Source of the DNA: Siminovitchia sediminis
GTDB lineage: Bacteria > Bacillota > Bacilli > Bacillales > Bacillaceae_C
DNA length: 64,000 nucleotides
Reading direction: 5' to 3'
Assembly (NCBI RefSeq): GCF_042680885.1
Contig: NZ_JBHUEO010000032.1
Span: 31,031 to 95,030 of the forward strand
Notes under the pieces: model-generated
Databases searched by the model: none
Seen by the model: only the letters and a program-made list of their open reading frames with translations
What the model was told of the DNA's origin: nothing
Program-made: the position numbers and the translations under genes
Shown here: one piece after another, positions 9,505 through 17,886 of the stretch
Layout of the letters: each line of letters starts with the position of its first letter
How positions within the stretch are numbered: the stretch's first letter is position 1

Positions 9505-9667
9505 AAAAAAATAGGTTTATTCCCTATATTTTTTGGGAATATACAGAAATTCTGCAAAAAAAGAGGGAACTCCCCTTTCTTTTATATAAGCAAAGGGCTA
9601 TAATATATAATTGTGCAGAGCAATTTCATAGTACAATTTTCTACAACATTGAAAAGGAGCGATTCTA

Positions 9668-10990
9668 GTGAGCAATGAAGCATTGAGACAAGAATTGGTT
9701 GAACTCGACAAAAAACATTTCATTCACCCAACATCATCTTTGCAAGAACAGCAAGAAAAAGGACCTTCTATTATATTTGACAGAGCTGAAGGCGTGCACG
9801 TATATGATATAAACGGCAAGAAATACCTTGAAGGTATGGCTTCCCTTTGGAATGTTAACATTGGATACGGTCGCAAAGAGCTTGCTGAAGTTGCAAAAGA
9901 ACAGCTTGAAAAATGCGCATACGTAAACAGCTTTTCCGGCTTCAGTAACGAGCCCGCTATTCGTCTTGCAGCGAAAATTGCTGAAATCACACCTGGTGAT
10001 TTGAATGCAGTATTCTTTACTTCCGGCGGATCTGAGTCAAATGACTCTGCATACAAATTAGTGCGCCACTACTGGAAAGCAAAAGGCAAGCCTGAAAAAA
10101 CTAAAATCGTTGCACGTAAAAGAGCTTATCACGGAGTCGCTTCCGGATCTACCAGTGCTACAGGTATTGAGCCATTCCATGACTTCACAACTTCTTTAGC
10201 ACCAGGATTCGTTCATGTAGACCCTGATGACCCAGAGGCTTTCAGAAAACTAATCGAAGAAGAAGGCGCAGATACCATTGCCGCATTCTTGACTGAGCCT
10301 GTCCAAGGTGCTGGCGGAGTAAACTTCCCTAAGGAAGGATATCTCCAAGAAATCCGCAAAATCTGTGACGAACACGATATTTTGTTCATTGCAGACGAAG
10401 TCATCAACGGCTTTGGACGTACTGGAAAAATGTTTGCTTCCGAACACTTCGGTATTGTTCCGGATGTATTGCTTTTGGCAAAAGGGATCTCAAGCGGATA
10501 CATTCAATTAGGCGCCGTTGTTATTCGTGAAAAACTCCATAAAGATTTAATAGAACATTCTCCTGGCGTACTTATGCATGGATTCACATACAGCGGACAT
10601 GCAACAGCTTGTGCAGTTGGTTTGAAAAACATCGAAATCTTGGAAAACGAAAACATGGTTGAAAACTCCCGCGTTATGGGTGACCTGCTCGGAGAAAAAT
10701 TAAAAGAGCTTCAAAAAGAAACAGACATTGTTGGTGAGGTACGCCACTTAGGCCTTCTTGGTGCAGTGGAAATTGTGAAGGACCAAGAAACTGGCGAACG
10801 CTTTGCTGAAAAGCTAACTCCAAAAATTGTGGCAGAAGCCAGAGAGCGCGGTTTGATCCTTCGTAACGTAGTTTACTGGGAAAAAGATACAATTGTTTAC
10901 TCTCCTCCACTCTGCATGACTGAAGAAGATGTAAACGAATTTGCAAGCATCTTAAAAGAAGCGATTTTGGAAGTCCAAAAATCTCTATAA
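9668..10990 (+). CDS. Class III pyridoxal-phosphate aminotransferase
   Basis: A 440-residue PLP-dependent omega-type aminotransferase. Visible motifs are SLWNVNIGYGRKEL, FTSGGSESNDSAYKL (phosphate-binding region), YHGVASGSTSATG, FIADEVINGFGRTG (aspartate contacting the ring nitrogen) and the PLP lysine in LLLAKGISSGY. It transfers an amino group from an amine or omega-amino acid to a keto acid. The GTG start at 9668 follows AAAAGGAGCG. A TATAAT at 9599-9604 may be its own promoter, without a clear -35. It is clearly related to the aminotransferase at 52923 in the ectoine-type cluster. Substrate unknown; beta-alanine, taurine, diaminobutyrate or polyamine types are possible. Confidence 0.88.
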   Translation: MSNEALRQELVELDKKHFIHPTSSLQEQQEKGPSIIFDRAEGVHVYDINGKKYLEGMASLWNVNIGYGRKELAEVAKEQLEKCAYVNSFSGFSNEPAIRLAAKIAEITPGDLNAVFFTSGGSESNDSAYKLVRHYWKAKGKPEKTKIVARKRAYHGVASGSTSATGIEPFHDFTTSLAPGFVHVDPDDPEAFRKLIEEEGADTIAAFLTEPVQGAGGVNFPKEGYLQEIRKICDEHDILFIADEVINGFGRTGKMFASEHFGIVPDVLLLAKGISSGYIQLGAVVIREKLHKDLIEHSPGVLMHGFTYSGHATACAVGLKNIEILENENMVENSRVMGDLLGEKLKELQKETDIVGEVRHLGLLGAVEIVKDQETGERFAEKLTPKIVAEARERGLILRNVVYWEKDTIVYSPPLCMTEEDVNEFASILKEAILEVQKSL

Positions 10991-11003
10991 AAAATGAAAG
11001 AGA

Positions 11004-11034
11004 AAAAAAGCAGTCCGGTCGGGCTGCTTTTTTT
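11004..11034 (+). terminator. Rho-independent terminator after the aminotransferase
   Basis: Stem AAAAAGCAGTCC / GGGCTGCTTTTTTT (one wobble) with a short loop and a seven-T tail, just after the stop at 10990. Confidence 0.85.
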
Positions 11035-11143
11035 GCCCTTTTTAATCTGCATAGGAGCTGACGGCTGATTCAAATAATCATACAGGCCTTATCCTTTTTA
11101 TGTTAGTCATTCCCCCTCTTTCCTACAAGTCAAGTGATCCCCC

Positions 11144-11179
11144 ATACCCATGATGCCTCTTTTCAGTTATGATGGGTAT
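11144..11179. promoter_or_regulatory. Inverted repeat upstream of the rraA-like gene
   Basis: ATACCCAT (11144-11151) and ATGGGTAT (11172-11179) form an 8-bp inverted repeat 28 bp before the start at 11208. It may be an operator; no trans-acting factor can be named. Confidence 0.3.
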
Positions 11180-11207
11180 TAAATAAACGTGTAAAGGAGA
11201 GAGGGCA

Positions 11208-11690
11208 TTGAAAACTTTTAAAACAGCGGATTTATGTGATGACCATTCGGAGCAGCTGCAAATATGCAGTACGGTATTCCAGTCCTATGGGAAAAGGACC
11301 CGGTTTTACGGAAAAATTGAAACTGTCAAAGTACTTGAGGATAATGTACTGGTTCTTGAGGCTATAGAATCGGTTGCACCGGGATCTGTTCTTGTCGTAG
11401 ACGGTGAAGGGTCAAGGCAATGCGCTTTAATGGGTGACCGATTGGCAGGAATTGCGGCATCCAGGGGACTGTCAGGGGTGATTATCCATGGATGTGTCCG
11501 GGATAGCGGTGCGCTAGCCGTATTGGACCTAGGCATATTGGCCGTCGGAACCCACCCGTTAAAAAGCAAAAAGGAAGGTAAAGGCGAAAGAGATACCCTT
11601 CTTAACTTTGGAGGAGTCACCTGGAGACCCGGAGAATATGTGTATGCGGATCGGGATGGCGTCGTTATTTCAAAAGATCCGCTTCTTTAA
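11208..11690 (+). CDS. RraA family protein (aldolase/decarboxylase-like or RNase regulator fold)
   Basis: A 160-residue protein closely matching RraA in length and motifs. It starts FKTADLCDDHSEQL, has the GDRLAGIAASRGLSGVIIHG core and the GCVRD signature that in catalytic family members binds the keto-acid and divalent metal, and ends EYVYADRDGVVISKDPL. E. coli RraA inhibits RNase E; other members are 4-hydroxy-4-methyl-2-oxoglutarate aldolases or oxaloacetate decarboxylases. In a catabolic neighbourhood without RNase E, an aldolase/decarboxylase role is at least as likely. TTG start after GGAGAGAGG. It appears monocistronic. Confidence 0.85.
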   Translation: MKTFKTADLCDDHSEQLQICSTVFQSYGKRTRFYGKIETVKVLEDNVLVLEAIESVAPGSVLVVDGEGSRQCALMGDRLAGIAASRGLSGVIIHGCVRDSGALAVLDLGILAVGTHPLKSKKEGKGERDTLLNFGGVTWRPGEYVYADRDGVVISKDPLL

Positions 11691-11706
11691 TTTAAAAAAA
11701 CATATA

Positions 11707-11742
11707 AAAAGCAGTCCGAGACATTTAATTCGGACTGCTTTT
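11707..11742. terminator. Bidirectional terminator between rraA-like and hyuB
   Basis: Perfect 13-bp stem AAAAGCAGTCCGA / TCGGACTGCTTTT with a 10-nt loop between convergent genes; it can serve both strands. Confidence 0.9.
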
Positions 11743-11762
11743 GCGGTTTACAACAACTTACT

Positions 11763-13721
11763 TTAATCCCAATACGCCAAGGCGCGCTTTTTCATCGCTT
11801 CCCTGTTTTGTTCTGTTGTTTTTGGGAGGTATTCTCCTGTTTGCTGGTCAATGATAATGCCGTAGCGGCGGATCAGATCCAGCAGATCTACTTCGCCATT
11901 CTGATATTTTTCCATGACATTCTCCGGGTCTTCCTCCAGCCATTTTTTACGGTTCAGTCTGATGTATTCACGAGCTGTTGCTGTTGCTTCTTCATCAATT
12001 TCAAACAGATCAATTTCACGGTCAATTTCCCTGATGACAACGCCATAGTCTTTTTCCGCCCGTTCAATGGACACATACTCATCAATGACATCTTCAAGGA
12101 CGGCTTTCGGTTCTCTTTTAAGAGGATCACCCAGACCGCCGCCTCCTGCAGAAGGACGTGTGAAATAATCATTTTTTCCTACTTTAACGTTTGAGAATAT
12201 GGTTCCGAGGAATTCCGTCTCTTCCCCGTCCCTTTGCAGTTTCACCCCATGTGGTGTGGAAGGAAGACCTCCAAAAATACCCCATGTCACTGAACGCGAC
12301 CTGTCACAGCAGTAGGACATTACTGCATCATGGGCTTCTGTAAGAATACCGCCTTTTTCTACCCCGCATCCTCCGCGGTATTGCCCTGGACCGCCTGAAT
12401 CTGTTACAATTTCATGCTTTGTAGTAACAACTGGTGTGAGCCTTTCCTGCCCTTCACAAGGCTGGATGCTGAGCCCCACTCCAAACACAGGAGAAGTTGC
12501 ATTGGCTCCATCTTTTATACTGCGGCCTCCATGTCCGCCTGCCATCCAGTCATACCACATGAAGTAATTATGATAACCTTCACGTTTGTCGTCTCCTCCA
12601 ATGAGCAAATACTCCAAGTTGAAAGAGCAGGCCAATGCCCGATCCGGCATAATGTTGGACCATAACTCAAAACAGGCGTTCATAATTTTTTCATAAGCCC
12701 CTGAGCAGAATCCTGTTACAGCCACCGGCCATGGAGCATTGACGACTGAATCTTCTGGAAGCTTGACGTGAACAACCCGGTAGAATCCGGAGTTTAAAGG
12801 AATATCAGGGAAGAATGTTTTTGTTCCGGCATAGGCTGCGGACAAAGATGAACCAAAAGCAGAGTTCAAGAAGCAGCCAATATATTTATGGGAACCGGAC
12901 AAGTCATAGAATATCTCGTCATCCTTAATCGTCAACTTCACCTGAATCGGGATCAGACCGTCACCAAGTTCCGGGTCCATGTCAATATAGTCTGTTGTTT
13001 CCCAGACCCCGTCAGGAAGCTCTTTTACTCTTGCTCTTGTAAGGCGTTCTACATAGTTTTGAACCTCTTTAAATGCAGTTAATACTGTATCCAGGCCGTA
13101 TTTTTCAATAAAGGCAATCAACTGTCTTTCACCGGTTTTTGTTGCTTCAGCTTGTGAGCGGAGGTCCCCAAGACGCTCTTCAGGAATCCGCATATTGGAC
13201 ACCAGGAGATTTGCCACGTCTTCCATGTACTCGCCTTTGCTCCAAATCCGCAGCGGAGGAATCCGCATTCCTTCTCCATAATGCGTTTTGGCATTCACAT
13301 CGAACGAACCTGGTGTGGAACCACCCATGTCGGCCCAGTGCCCATTCACTTGCATGAATGATATCAATTTACCGCCATAAAAGACCGGGCGGATAATCCG
13401 CGTGTCATTAAAGTGGGTCCCACCGCGATATGGGTCGTTAACGATAAATACATCTCCTGGATGGATATCGTCTCCAAAGTCTTCAATGACGGCTTTTGCT
13501 GTCAGATGAAGTGTACCGACATGCACTGATATATCTTGCGTTCCCTGCATGATGGTATTTCCCTCTGCATCGCAAAGCGCAGAACTGAAGTCACGGTTAT
13601 AAATAACGAAAGAATAGCATGTTCGTAATACTTGCTCTGACATTTGGTCAACGAGGTTCACAAATCCATTTTTCAGGACTTCAAATGTAACCGGGTCTAA
13701 TTTAGTAGTAACTGTAGACAT
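11763..13721 (-). CDS. hyuB: Hydantoinase B / 5-oxoprolinase (C-terminal-domain) family subunit
   Basis: A 652-residue HyuB-family subunit, partner of HyuA in ATP-dependent opening of hydantoins or lactams (N-methylhydantoinase, caprolactamase, 5-oxoprolinase-like). Recognised segments are LDPVTFEVLKNGFVNLVDQM at the N terminus, DISVHVGTLH, GDVFIVNDPYRGGTHFNDTR, SGGPGQYRGGCGVEKG and the glycine-rich PSAGGGGLGDPL. It lies 37 bp after hyuA with AAAAGGGGAGAG before the ATG. The pair is transcribed with or downstream of pxpC/pxpB. The exact ring substrate is not determined; N-methylhydantoin would give N-carbamoylsarcosine, which would suit the carbamoylase at 1678, but this is inference. Confidence 0.87.
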   Translation of the reverse strand: MSTVTTKLDPVTFEVLKNGFVNLVDQMSEQVLRTCYSFVIYNRDFSSALCDAEGNTIMQGTQDISVHVGTLHLTAKAVIEDFGDDIHPGDVFIVNDPYRGGTHFNDTRIIRPVFYGGKLISFMQVNGHWADMGGSTPGSFDVNAKTHYGEGMRIPPLRIWSKGEYMEDVANLLVSNMRIPEERLGDLRSQAEATKTGERQLIAFIEKYGLDTVLTAFKEVQNYVERLTRARVKELPDGVWETTDYIDMDPELGDGLIPIQVKLTIKDDEIFYDLSGSHKYIGCFLNSAFGSSLSAAYAGTKTFFPDIPLNSGFYRVVHVKLPEDSVVNAPWPVAVTGFCSGAYEKIMNACFELWSNIMPDRALACSFNLEYLLIGGDDKREGYHNYFMWYDWMAGGHGGRSIKDGANATSPVFGVGLSIQPCEGQERLTPVVTTKHEIVTDSGGPGQYRGGCGVEKGGILTEAHDAVMSYCCDRSRSVTWGIFGGLPSTPHGVKLQRDGEETEFLGTIFSNVKVGKNDYFTRPSAGGGGLGDPLKREPKAVLEDVIDEYVSIERAEKDYGVVIREIDREIDLFEIDEEATATAREYIRLNRKKWLEEDPENVMEKYQNGEVDLLDLIRRYGIIIDQQTGEYLPKTTEQNREAMKKRALAYWD

Positions 13722-13758
13722 CGTCTCTCCCCTTTTCTTCGTTTTTCAGATGGCATGA

Positions 13759-15807
13759 TTATTTACGGTTCATGATTATATTGCGATATTCATCAATTTT
13801 GACAGTATAGTCAGTCGGCACAACAATGGTGGAATCCAGCTGTTCTATAATGGCAGGGCCGCTGAATTCTGATAAAACAGGAATTTTTGTACGATCATAA
13901 ATCGTTGATTCAACCATTCCGCCTGCTTCTTCAAAATAAACGCTGCGCGTTTCTTTTATTGCTTCTTCCAGCGTGCCTTTCGGCTCTTCTTTCGCAAAGA
14001 CAGGCTTATTAACCGCTCCAATGGCTTCCACGCGCAAACCGTAAATTTCTACACCTGTGTTTCTGTCAGCAAAGGCGAACTCACGCTCATGCTCCTGATG
14101 AAACCTTTCGATCGCTTCATCCAATGACATAATAGGCCGGTCAATTGTGACAGATAACGTTCTCCACTGCCCGACATAACGCATGTCAATATAGCGGATT
14201 AAATGCATTTGCTCTTCTTCAATTCCTTCTTCATCCAAAAGCTTGGTCGCTTCTCTTTCCATCTCAATAAATTCTCTTTCCAGGTCCTCTTTCGTTACCT
14301 CGTTTGTATTGGCAACGAATGTTTTTGAAATGTCGTGTCGCACGTCCACAAGCAGACATCCCATTGCCGCTGCAACACCCGGGTGAGCCGGAACGATGAC
14401 AGTAGGAATTTCCATTTCTCTTGCAAGGTCCGCGCCGTGCAGTGCCCCGGCTCCGCCGAATGCGACCAGTGCAAAATCACGCGGGTCATAGCCTCGCCGT
14501 ACAGAAATTAAGTTTAATGCATCTACCATATTAGCGTTAGCCACTTGAATCATCGCATTTGCAGCGCCATGGGCATCGTATCCCAAAGGCTTGGCTACAC
14601 GCTCTTCAATTGCTTTTACCGCAAGATCCTTGTCCAGTTCCATTTGCCCGTCAATCAGCTTCGTATTCAAACGGCCCAGGACAAGGTTGGCATCTGTATT
14701 GGTCGGCTCCTTACCGCCTTGTCCATAACAGGCAGGCCCCGGATCTGCCCCTGCGCTATGGGGTCCGTTTCGCAAGGAACCTCCGTCATCAATCCAGGAA
14801 ATACTTCCACCCCCTGCACCAATAGTTAAAATCTCGATACTTGGAAAACCAATGGGGTAGCCATACTCAATATACCAGTCTTTAGTAATCCGCAATTCGT
14901 TGTCATACATCAACGAGATATCCGTACTTGTTCCGCCCATATCCAAGCCAATGGCGTTCTTAAATCCGCATAGATTAGCAATATGCTTGCTCGCAATTGC
15001 GCCGGCGGCAATTCCTGAGCTTGCCAGTCTCGCAGCATATTTAGGAACCGTCTGGGAGGTCATAACTCCTCCTCCTGAATGAAGGACGATAATATCACCA
15101 TCATAGCCCAATTCCTTCATGTTGCCTTCCAGTGTATGAATATACTTGCTCACAGTAGGTCCAAGGACAGCGTTTACAATAGTTGTACTCATCCGCTCAT
15201 GCTCGAAAATTTCAGGCAAAGTATCGGAAGATGTACAAATATAAGCTTCAGGCAGTTCTTCCTGTAAAATTTCCTTTGTCTTTTGCTCATTTTCTGCATT
15301 TACATAGGCATTAATAAAACAAATGGCGATGGCTTCAACTTGTCTTCGTTTCAAGATTCCGGCAAGTTCCCGAACCTCATCTTCATTGACTTCTTTCAAC
15401 ATTTCTCCGTCGTATCCGACACGCTCATCCACTTCAAACCGGTCTCTTCGTTTGATATAAGGTTCCGCCACATCACTGTAAGCATCCCACAGATCCAGCT
15501 TTGTCCCGCGTCGGATTTCCGGTACATCACGGAATCCTTTTGTGGTCACAAGAGCAGCTTTTGGAAGCTTTCGTTCAATTAACGCATTGGTTCCTACAGT
15601 GGTCCCGTGTGAGAACATTTTTATCTTATCCCCGGTTAATTCAGCTTTCAGTATCCCATTCATAATCCCTTTTTCCGGGTTGGAAGGGGTAGAGGATGTT
15701 TTGGTTACAAACATTTCTCCCGTTTTTTCATCATACACAAACACATCGGTAAATGTCCCGCCAACGTCAACTGCAACATGGTAGCCTGTCTTCGTCAAAT
15801 TACTCAT
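13759..15807 (-). CDS. hyuA: Hydantoinase A / 5-oxoprolinase (N-terminal-domain) family subunit
   Basis: A 682-residue HyuA-family ATPase subunit with an actin-like nucleotide-binding fold. Phosphate-binding motifs are VAVDVGGTFTDVFVYDEKTG at the N terminus and AIGLDMGGTSTDISLMYD in the middle. Other family segments are MFSHGTTVGTNALIERKLP, GAGGGSISWIDDGGSL, ADPGPACYGQGGKEPTNTDA and VAFGGAGALHGADLAREM. The ATG at 15807 follows ACGGAGGCGAAAAT. It would couple ATP hydrolysis to opening of a cyclic amide with HyuB. The 220-bp gap upstream, to pxpC at 16028, shows no terminator, so it may belong to the pxpB-pxpC transcript. Confidence 0.88.
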   Translation of the reverse strand: MSNLTKTGYHVAVDVGGTFTDVFVYDEKTGEMFVTKTSSTPSNPEKGIMNGILKAELTGDKIKMFSHGTTVGTNALIERKLPKAALVTTKGFRDVPEIRRGTKLDLWDAYSDVAEPYIKRRDRFEVDERVGYDGEMLKEVNEDEVRELAGILKRRQVEAIAICFINAYVNAENEQKTKEILQEELPEAYICTSSDTLPEIFEHERMSTTIVNAVLGPTVSKYIHTLEGNMKELGYDGDIIVLHSGGGVMTSQTVPKYAARLASSGIAAGAIASKHIANLCGFKNAIGLDMGGTSTDISLMYDNELRITKDWYIEYGYPIGFPSIEILTIGAGGGSISWIDDGGSLRNGPHSAGADPGPACYGQGGKEPTNTDANLVLGRLNTKLIDGQMELDKDLAVKAIEERVAKPLGYDAHGAANAMIQVANANMVDALNLISVRRGYDPRDFALVAFGGAGALHGADLAREMEIPTVIVPAHPGVAAAMGCLLVDVRHDISKTFVANTNEVTKEDLEREFIEMEREATKLLDEEGIEEEQMHLIRYIDMRYVGQWRTLSVTIDRPIMSLDEAIERFHQEHEREFAFADRNTGVEIYGLRVEAIGAVNKPVFAKEEPKGTLEEAIKETRSVYFEEAGGMVESTIYDRTKIPVLSEFSGPAIIEQLDSTIVVPTDYTVKIDEYRNIIMNRK

Positions 15808-16027
15808 ATTTTCGCCTCCGTATTAATCATATTTTTAAACTTGGTGTAAAAATCAAGATGTACTCTTCCCTTACGAATGCATCACCACCTTAAAGGTTTT
15901 TACTTTTGATAAATTCAGCGCCCGGTCCCGTCAGGATGAAGCCAATCACAGACTAAGACAAAAGACGCTTCTTCTTCAACAGCTTTATGCTTGCGGAGCA
16001 AGGTGTTTACGCTTTTCTTTTTCTACC

Positions 16028-16999
16028 TCAAATACTTTCTGCAATCCGATCTATTAATCTTTCTTTTTCACGTCTGATTGAAATTGCCTGATCAACAGTG
16101 ATCGCCTGAAATCTTACTTTTGACATCGGTCTCATTTGTGCCAGTTTGCTTAAATCCGACCAAATGACTGTTCCGATTGTTACAAAACCCCCCCCGCCTG
16201 TTCCATCGGTTAATAAAATAATGACTTCTTCCTCATTCGGTACGATTACTGCACCGATAGGATAAGGGATATCCACAATATTACCGGGCATTCCTCCCGA
16301 ACCAAACGGCGGTTTTTTGTCCGAGTAACTGATATGTCCGCCTCGGACTCTGCATCCTGTCCTGTTGGATTGAGGCTGAATCGACCAGTGACTGTTCAAA
16401 AAAGAAACAAGTCCTTCATCACGTATCAGATCACAGGTAATGCCTAAAACCACATGGACCGTTTCAGTTTTACCAAACTCGGGGATTGCTTCAGGGTTCA
16501 ATTCTTTCCCAACATATTGCACAGCTCCAGGCAGAGGTTCTGAAAGAGCAATTTGATCTCCGGCCAACAAGAGTCTCCCGGTGATTCCCGGAAACGCGCT
16601 GTTTAGGCATGTCGATTTGCTTCCCAGCAATTCAGGAACGTCGAATCCTCCCGAAACACAGAGATAGCTGAATAACCCCTTCTTTATGTGGCCTATTTCA
16701 AGCAGATCGCCTTTTTGAACCTCAAACACTTTCCACATTGGCTGTTTGCGGCCATTCAATAATACTTCGGCAGGTGCACCTGTGACGATGGCTGTTGTTT
16801 TTTTATGAAATTCAATAACTGCCCCTTTCACCATCATTTCCAATGCTGCAAGCCCCCGTGGATTGCCCAGCAAAAGATTGCCAAACATAAAAGAGAATTT
16901 ATCGGCAGCACCGGCAGGCGGTACTCCCTGATGATAATAACCTGTCCTTCCCATATCCTGAATCGTTGTGCGAATCCCCGGCTGCAACAACTCAATCAT
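16028..16999 (-). CDS. pxpC: 5-oxoprolinase subunit C / KipA-type biotin-dependent carboxyltransferase family protein
   Basis: A 323-residue PxpC (KipA, allophanate hydrolase subunit 2) family protein. It starts with the diagnostic IELLQPGIRTTIQDMGRTGY and YHQGVPPAGAADKFS. Later come CVSGGFDVPELLGSKST and SNRTGCRVRGG, and the C-terminal IPYPIGAVIVPN / LLTDGTGGGGFVTIG. PxpA/B/C together cleave 5-oxoproline using ATP; PxpA (LamB/YcsF) is not seen in this window. It overlaps the pxpB stop by four bases (ATGA), showing translational coupling. Confidence 0.88.
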   Translation of the reverse strand: MIELLQPGIRTTIQDMGRTGYYHQGVPPAGAADKFSFMFGNLLLGNPRGLAALEMMVKGAVIEFHKKTTAIVTGAPAEVLLNGRKQPMWKVFEVQKGDLLEIGHIKKGLFSYLCVSGGFDVPELLGSKSTCLNSAFPGITGRLLLAGDQIALSEPLPGAVQYVGKELNPEAIPEFGKTETVHVVLGITCDLIRDEGLVSFLNSHWSIQPQSNRTGCRVRGGHISYSDKKPPFGSGGMPGNIVDIPYPIGAVIVPNEEEVIILLTDGTGGGGFVTIGTVIWSDLSKLAQMRPMSKVRFQAITVDQAISIRREKERLIDRIAESI

Positions 17000-17886
17000 C
17001 GATTAAACTCCTCTTTAATCTGTGTGATGTAGTCCGTCGTAAGCTCGGCATATTTTGCTGCAGAAAAAGAAAGGGACTGCATTTTATATTCATATGTTCC
17101 ATTCAGTACCTCTTCACGAATGTTTTGATACTCCGCTTTAGAGATCGGCCTGTATTTCCATAAATCTCCCGGGCGAGCCAGAAAATAGCTGTCCTTGAAA
17201 GGTTCCAGCCTTTGATAGACATCATAGACGGGTACAGCGGATCTACCGATTAATTGATAGCTTCCTGTGGAAACAGACGGATATACAACAGTAAACATTC
17301 CTCCAAGACTGAGTGCCCTCTCAGGGGTATAGGGCCTGGGGCTTCGGTATTTCGGGATCTCCAACATCTCGCTTTTTGGGACATCCAACGGATAACACCA
17401 GGCTGTACCGGGTTTAAAACCGATTGCTGTGATTAAATAAAGCGGTTCAGAATGATAACGTATCAATTCTTCTTTACTTTTAAAGCCGGCCAGTCTCATG
17501 ACATAGTCAAAATCGGACCCTTCACTTTCCCCATGGTGGTCAGCGTACCGGCCAGAGATTTTTCTAGTTTCTTCGTCATCGTATAAAACAGGGATTTCAA
17601 TAATACGGCCTTCGATATCCAAGCTGTCTTCCTCATTTTTCGTCCTGTCCACATCTCTCAGGTAGTCCAGCAGATGATGCGGAGAAATAACAGTAGGATC
17701 ATATCTTACAAGATAAGACGTGTTGTTTGGATAAATTTCAGTAATCCCCGGGATGTTCCTCTTTCTCAGTTCTTTTGTAATGGATAGAGCCTTTAAAGTA
17801 CTCTCTATCTTCATTTCCCGGGAAATTTCGCCATAAATATATTCGTCTCCGCAAAAATCAAATCTGGTTTCAGAAAAGAAGATCAT
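16996..17886 (-). CDS. pxpB: 5-oxoprolinase subunit B / KipI-type allophanate hydrolase subunit 1 family protein
   Basis: A 296-residue PxpB/KipI family protein (cyclophilin-like fold). Motifs: FGDEYIYGE-like start (RFDFCGDEYIYGEI), EIYPNNTSYLVRYDP, IEIPVLYDDEE, YLITAIGFKPGTAWCYPLD and LSLGGMFTVVYPSVSTGSYQ. The ATG at 17886 was chosen because GGGAGGTG lies 7 bases upstream; a longer in-frame ATG at 17916 has no such site and lies deep inside the upstream gene. It overlaps the 3' end of the sigma-54 activator gene by 17 bp, so activator, pxpB and pxpC form one transcript. At about 300 residues it is longer than KipI (about 240), mainly in the N-terminal half. Confidence 0.85.
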   Translation of the reverse strand: MIFFSETRFDFCGDEYIYGEISREMKIESTLKALSITKELRKRNIPGITEIYPNNTSYLVRYDPTVISPHHLLDYLRDVDRTKNEEDSLDIEGRIIEIPVLYDDEETRKISGRYADHHGESEGSDFDYVMRLAGFKSKEELIRYHSEPLYLITAIGFKPGTAWCYPLDVPKSEMLEIPKYRSPRPYTPERALSLGGMFTVVYPSVSTGSYQLIGRSAVPVYDVYQRLEPFKDSYFLARPGDLWKYRPISKAEYQNIREEVLNGTYEYKMQSLSFSAAKYAELTTDYITQIKEEFNR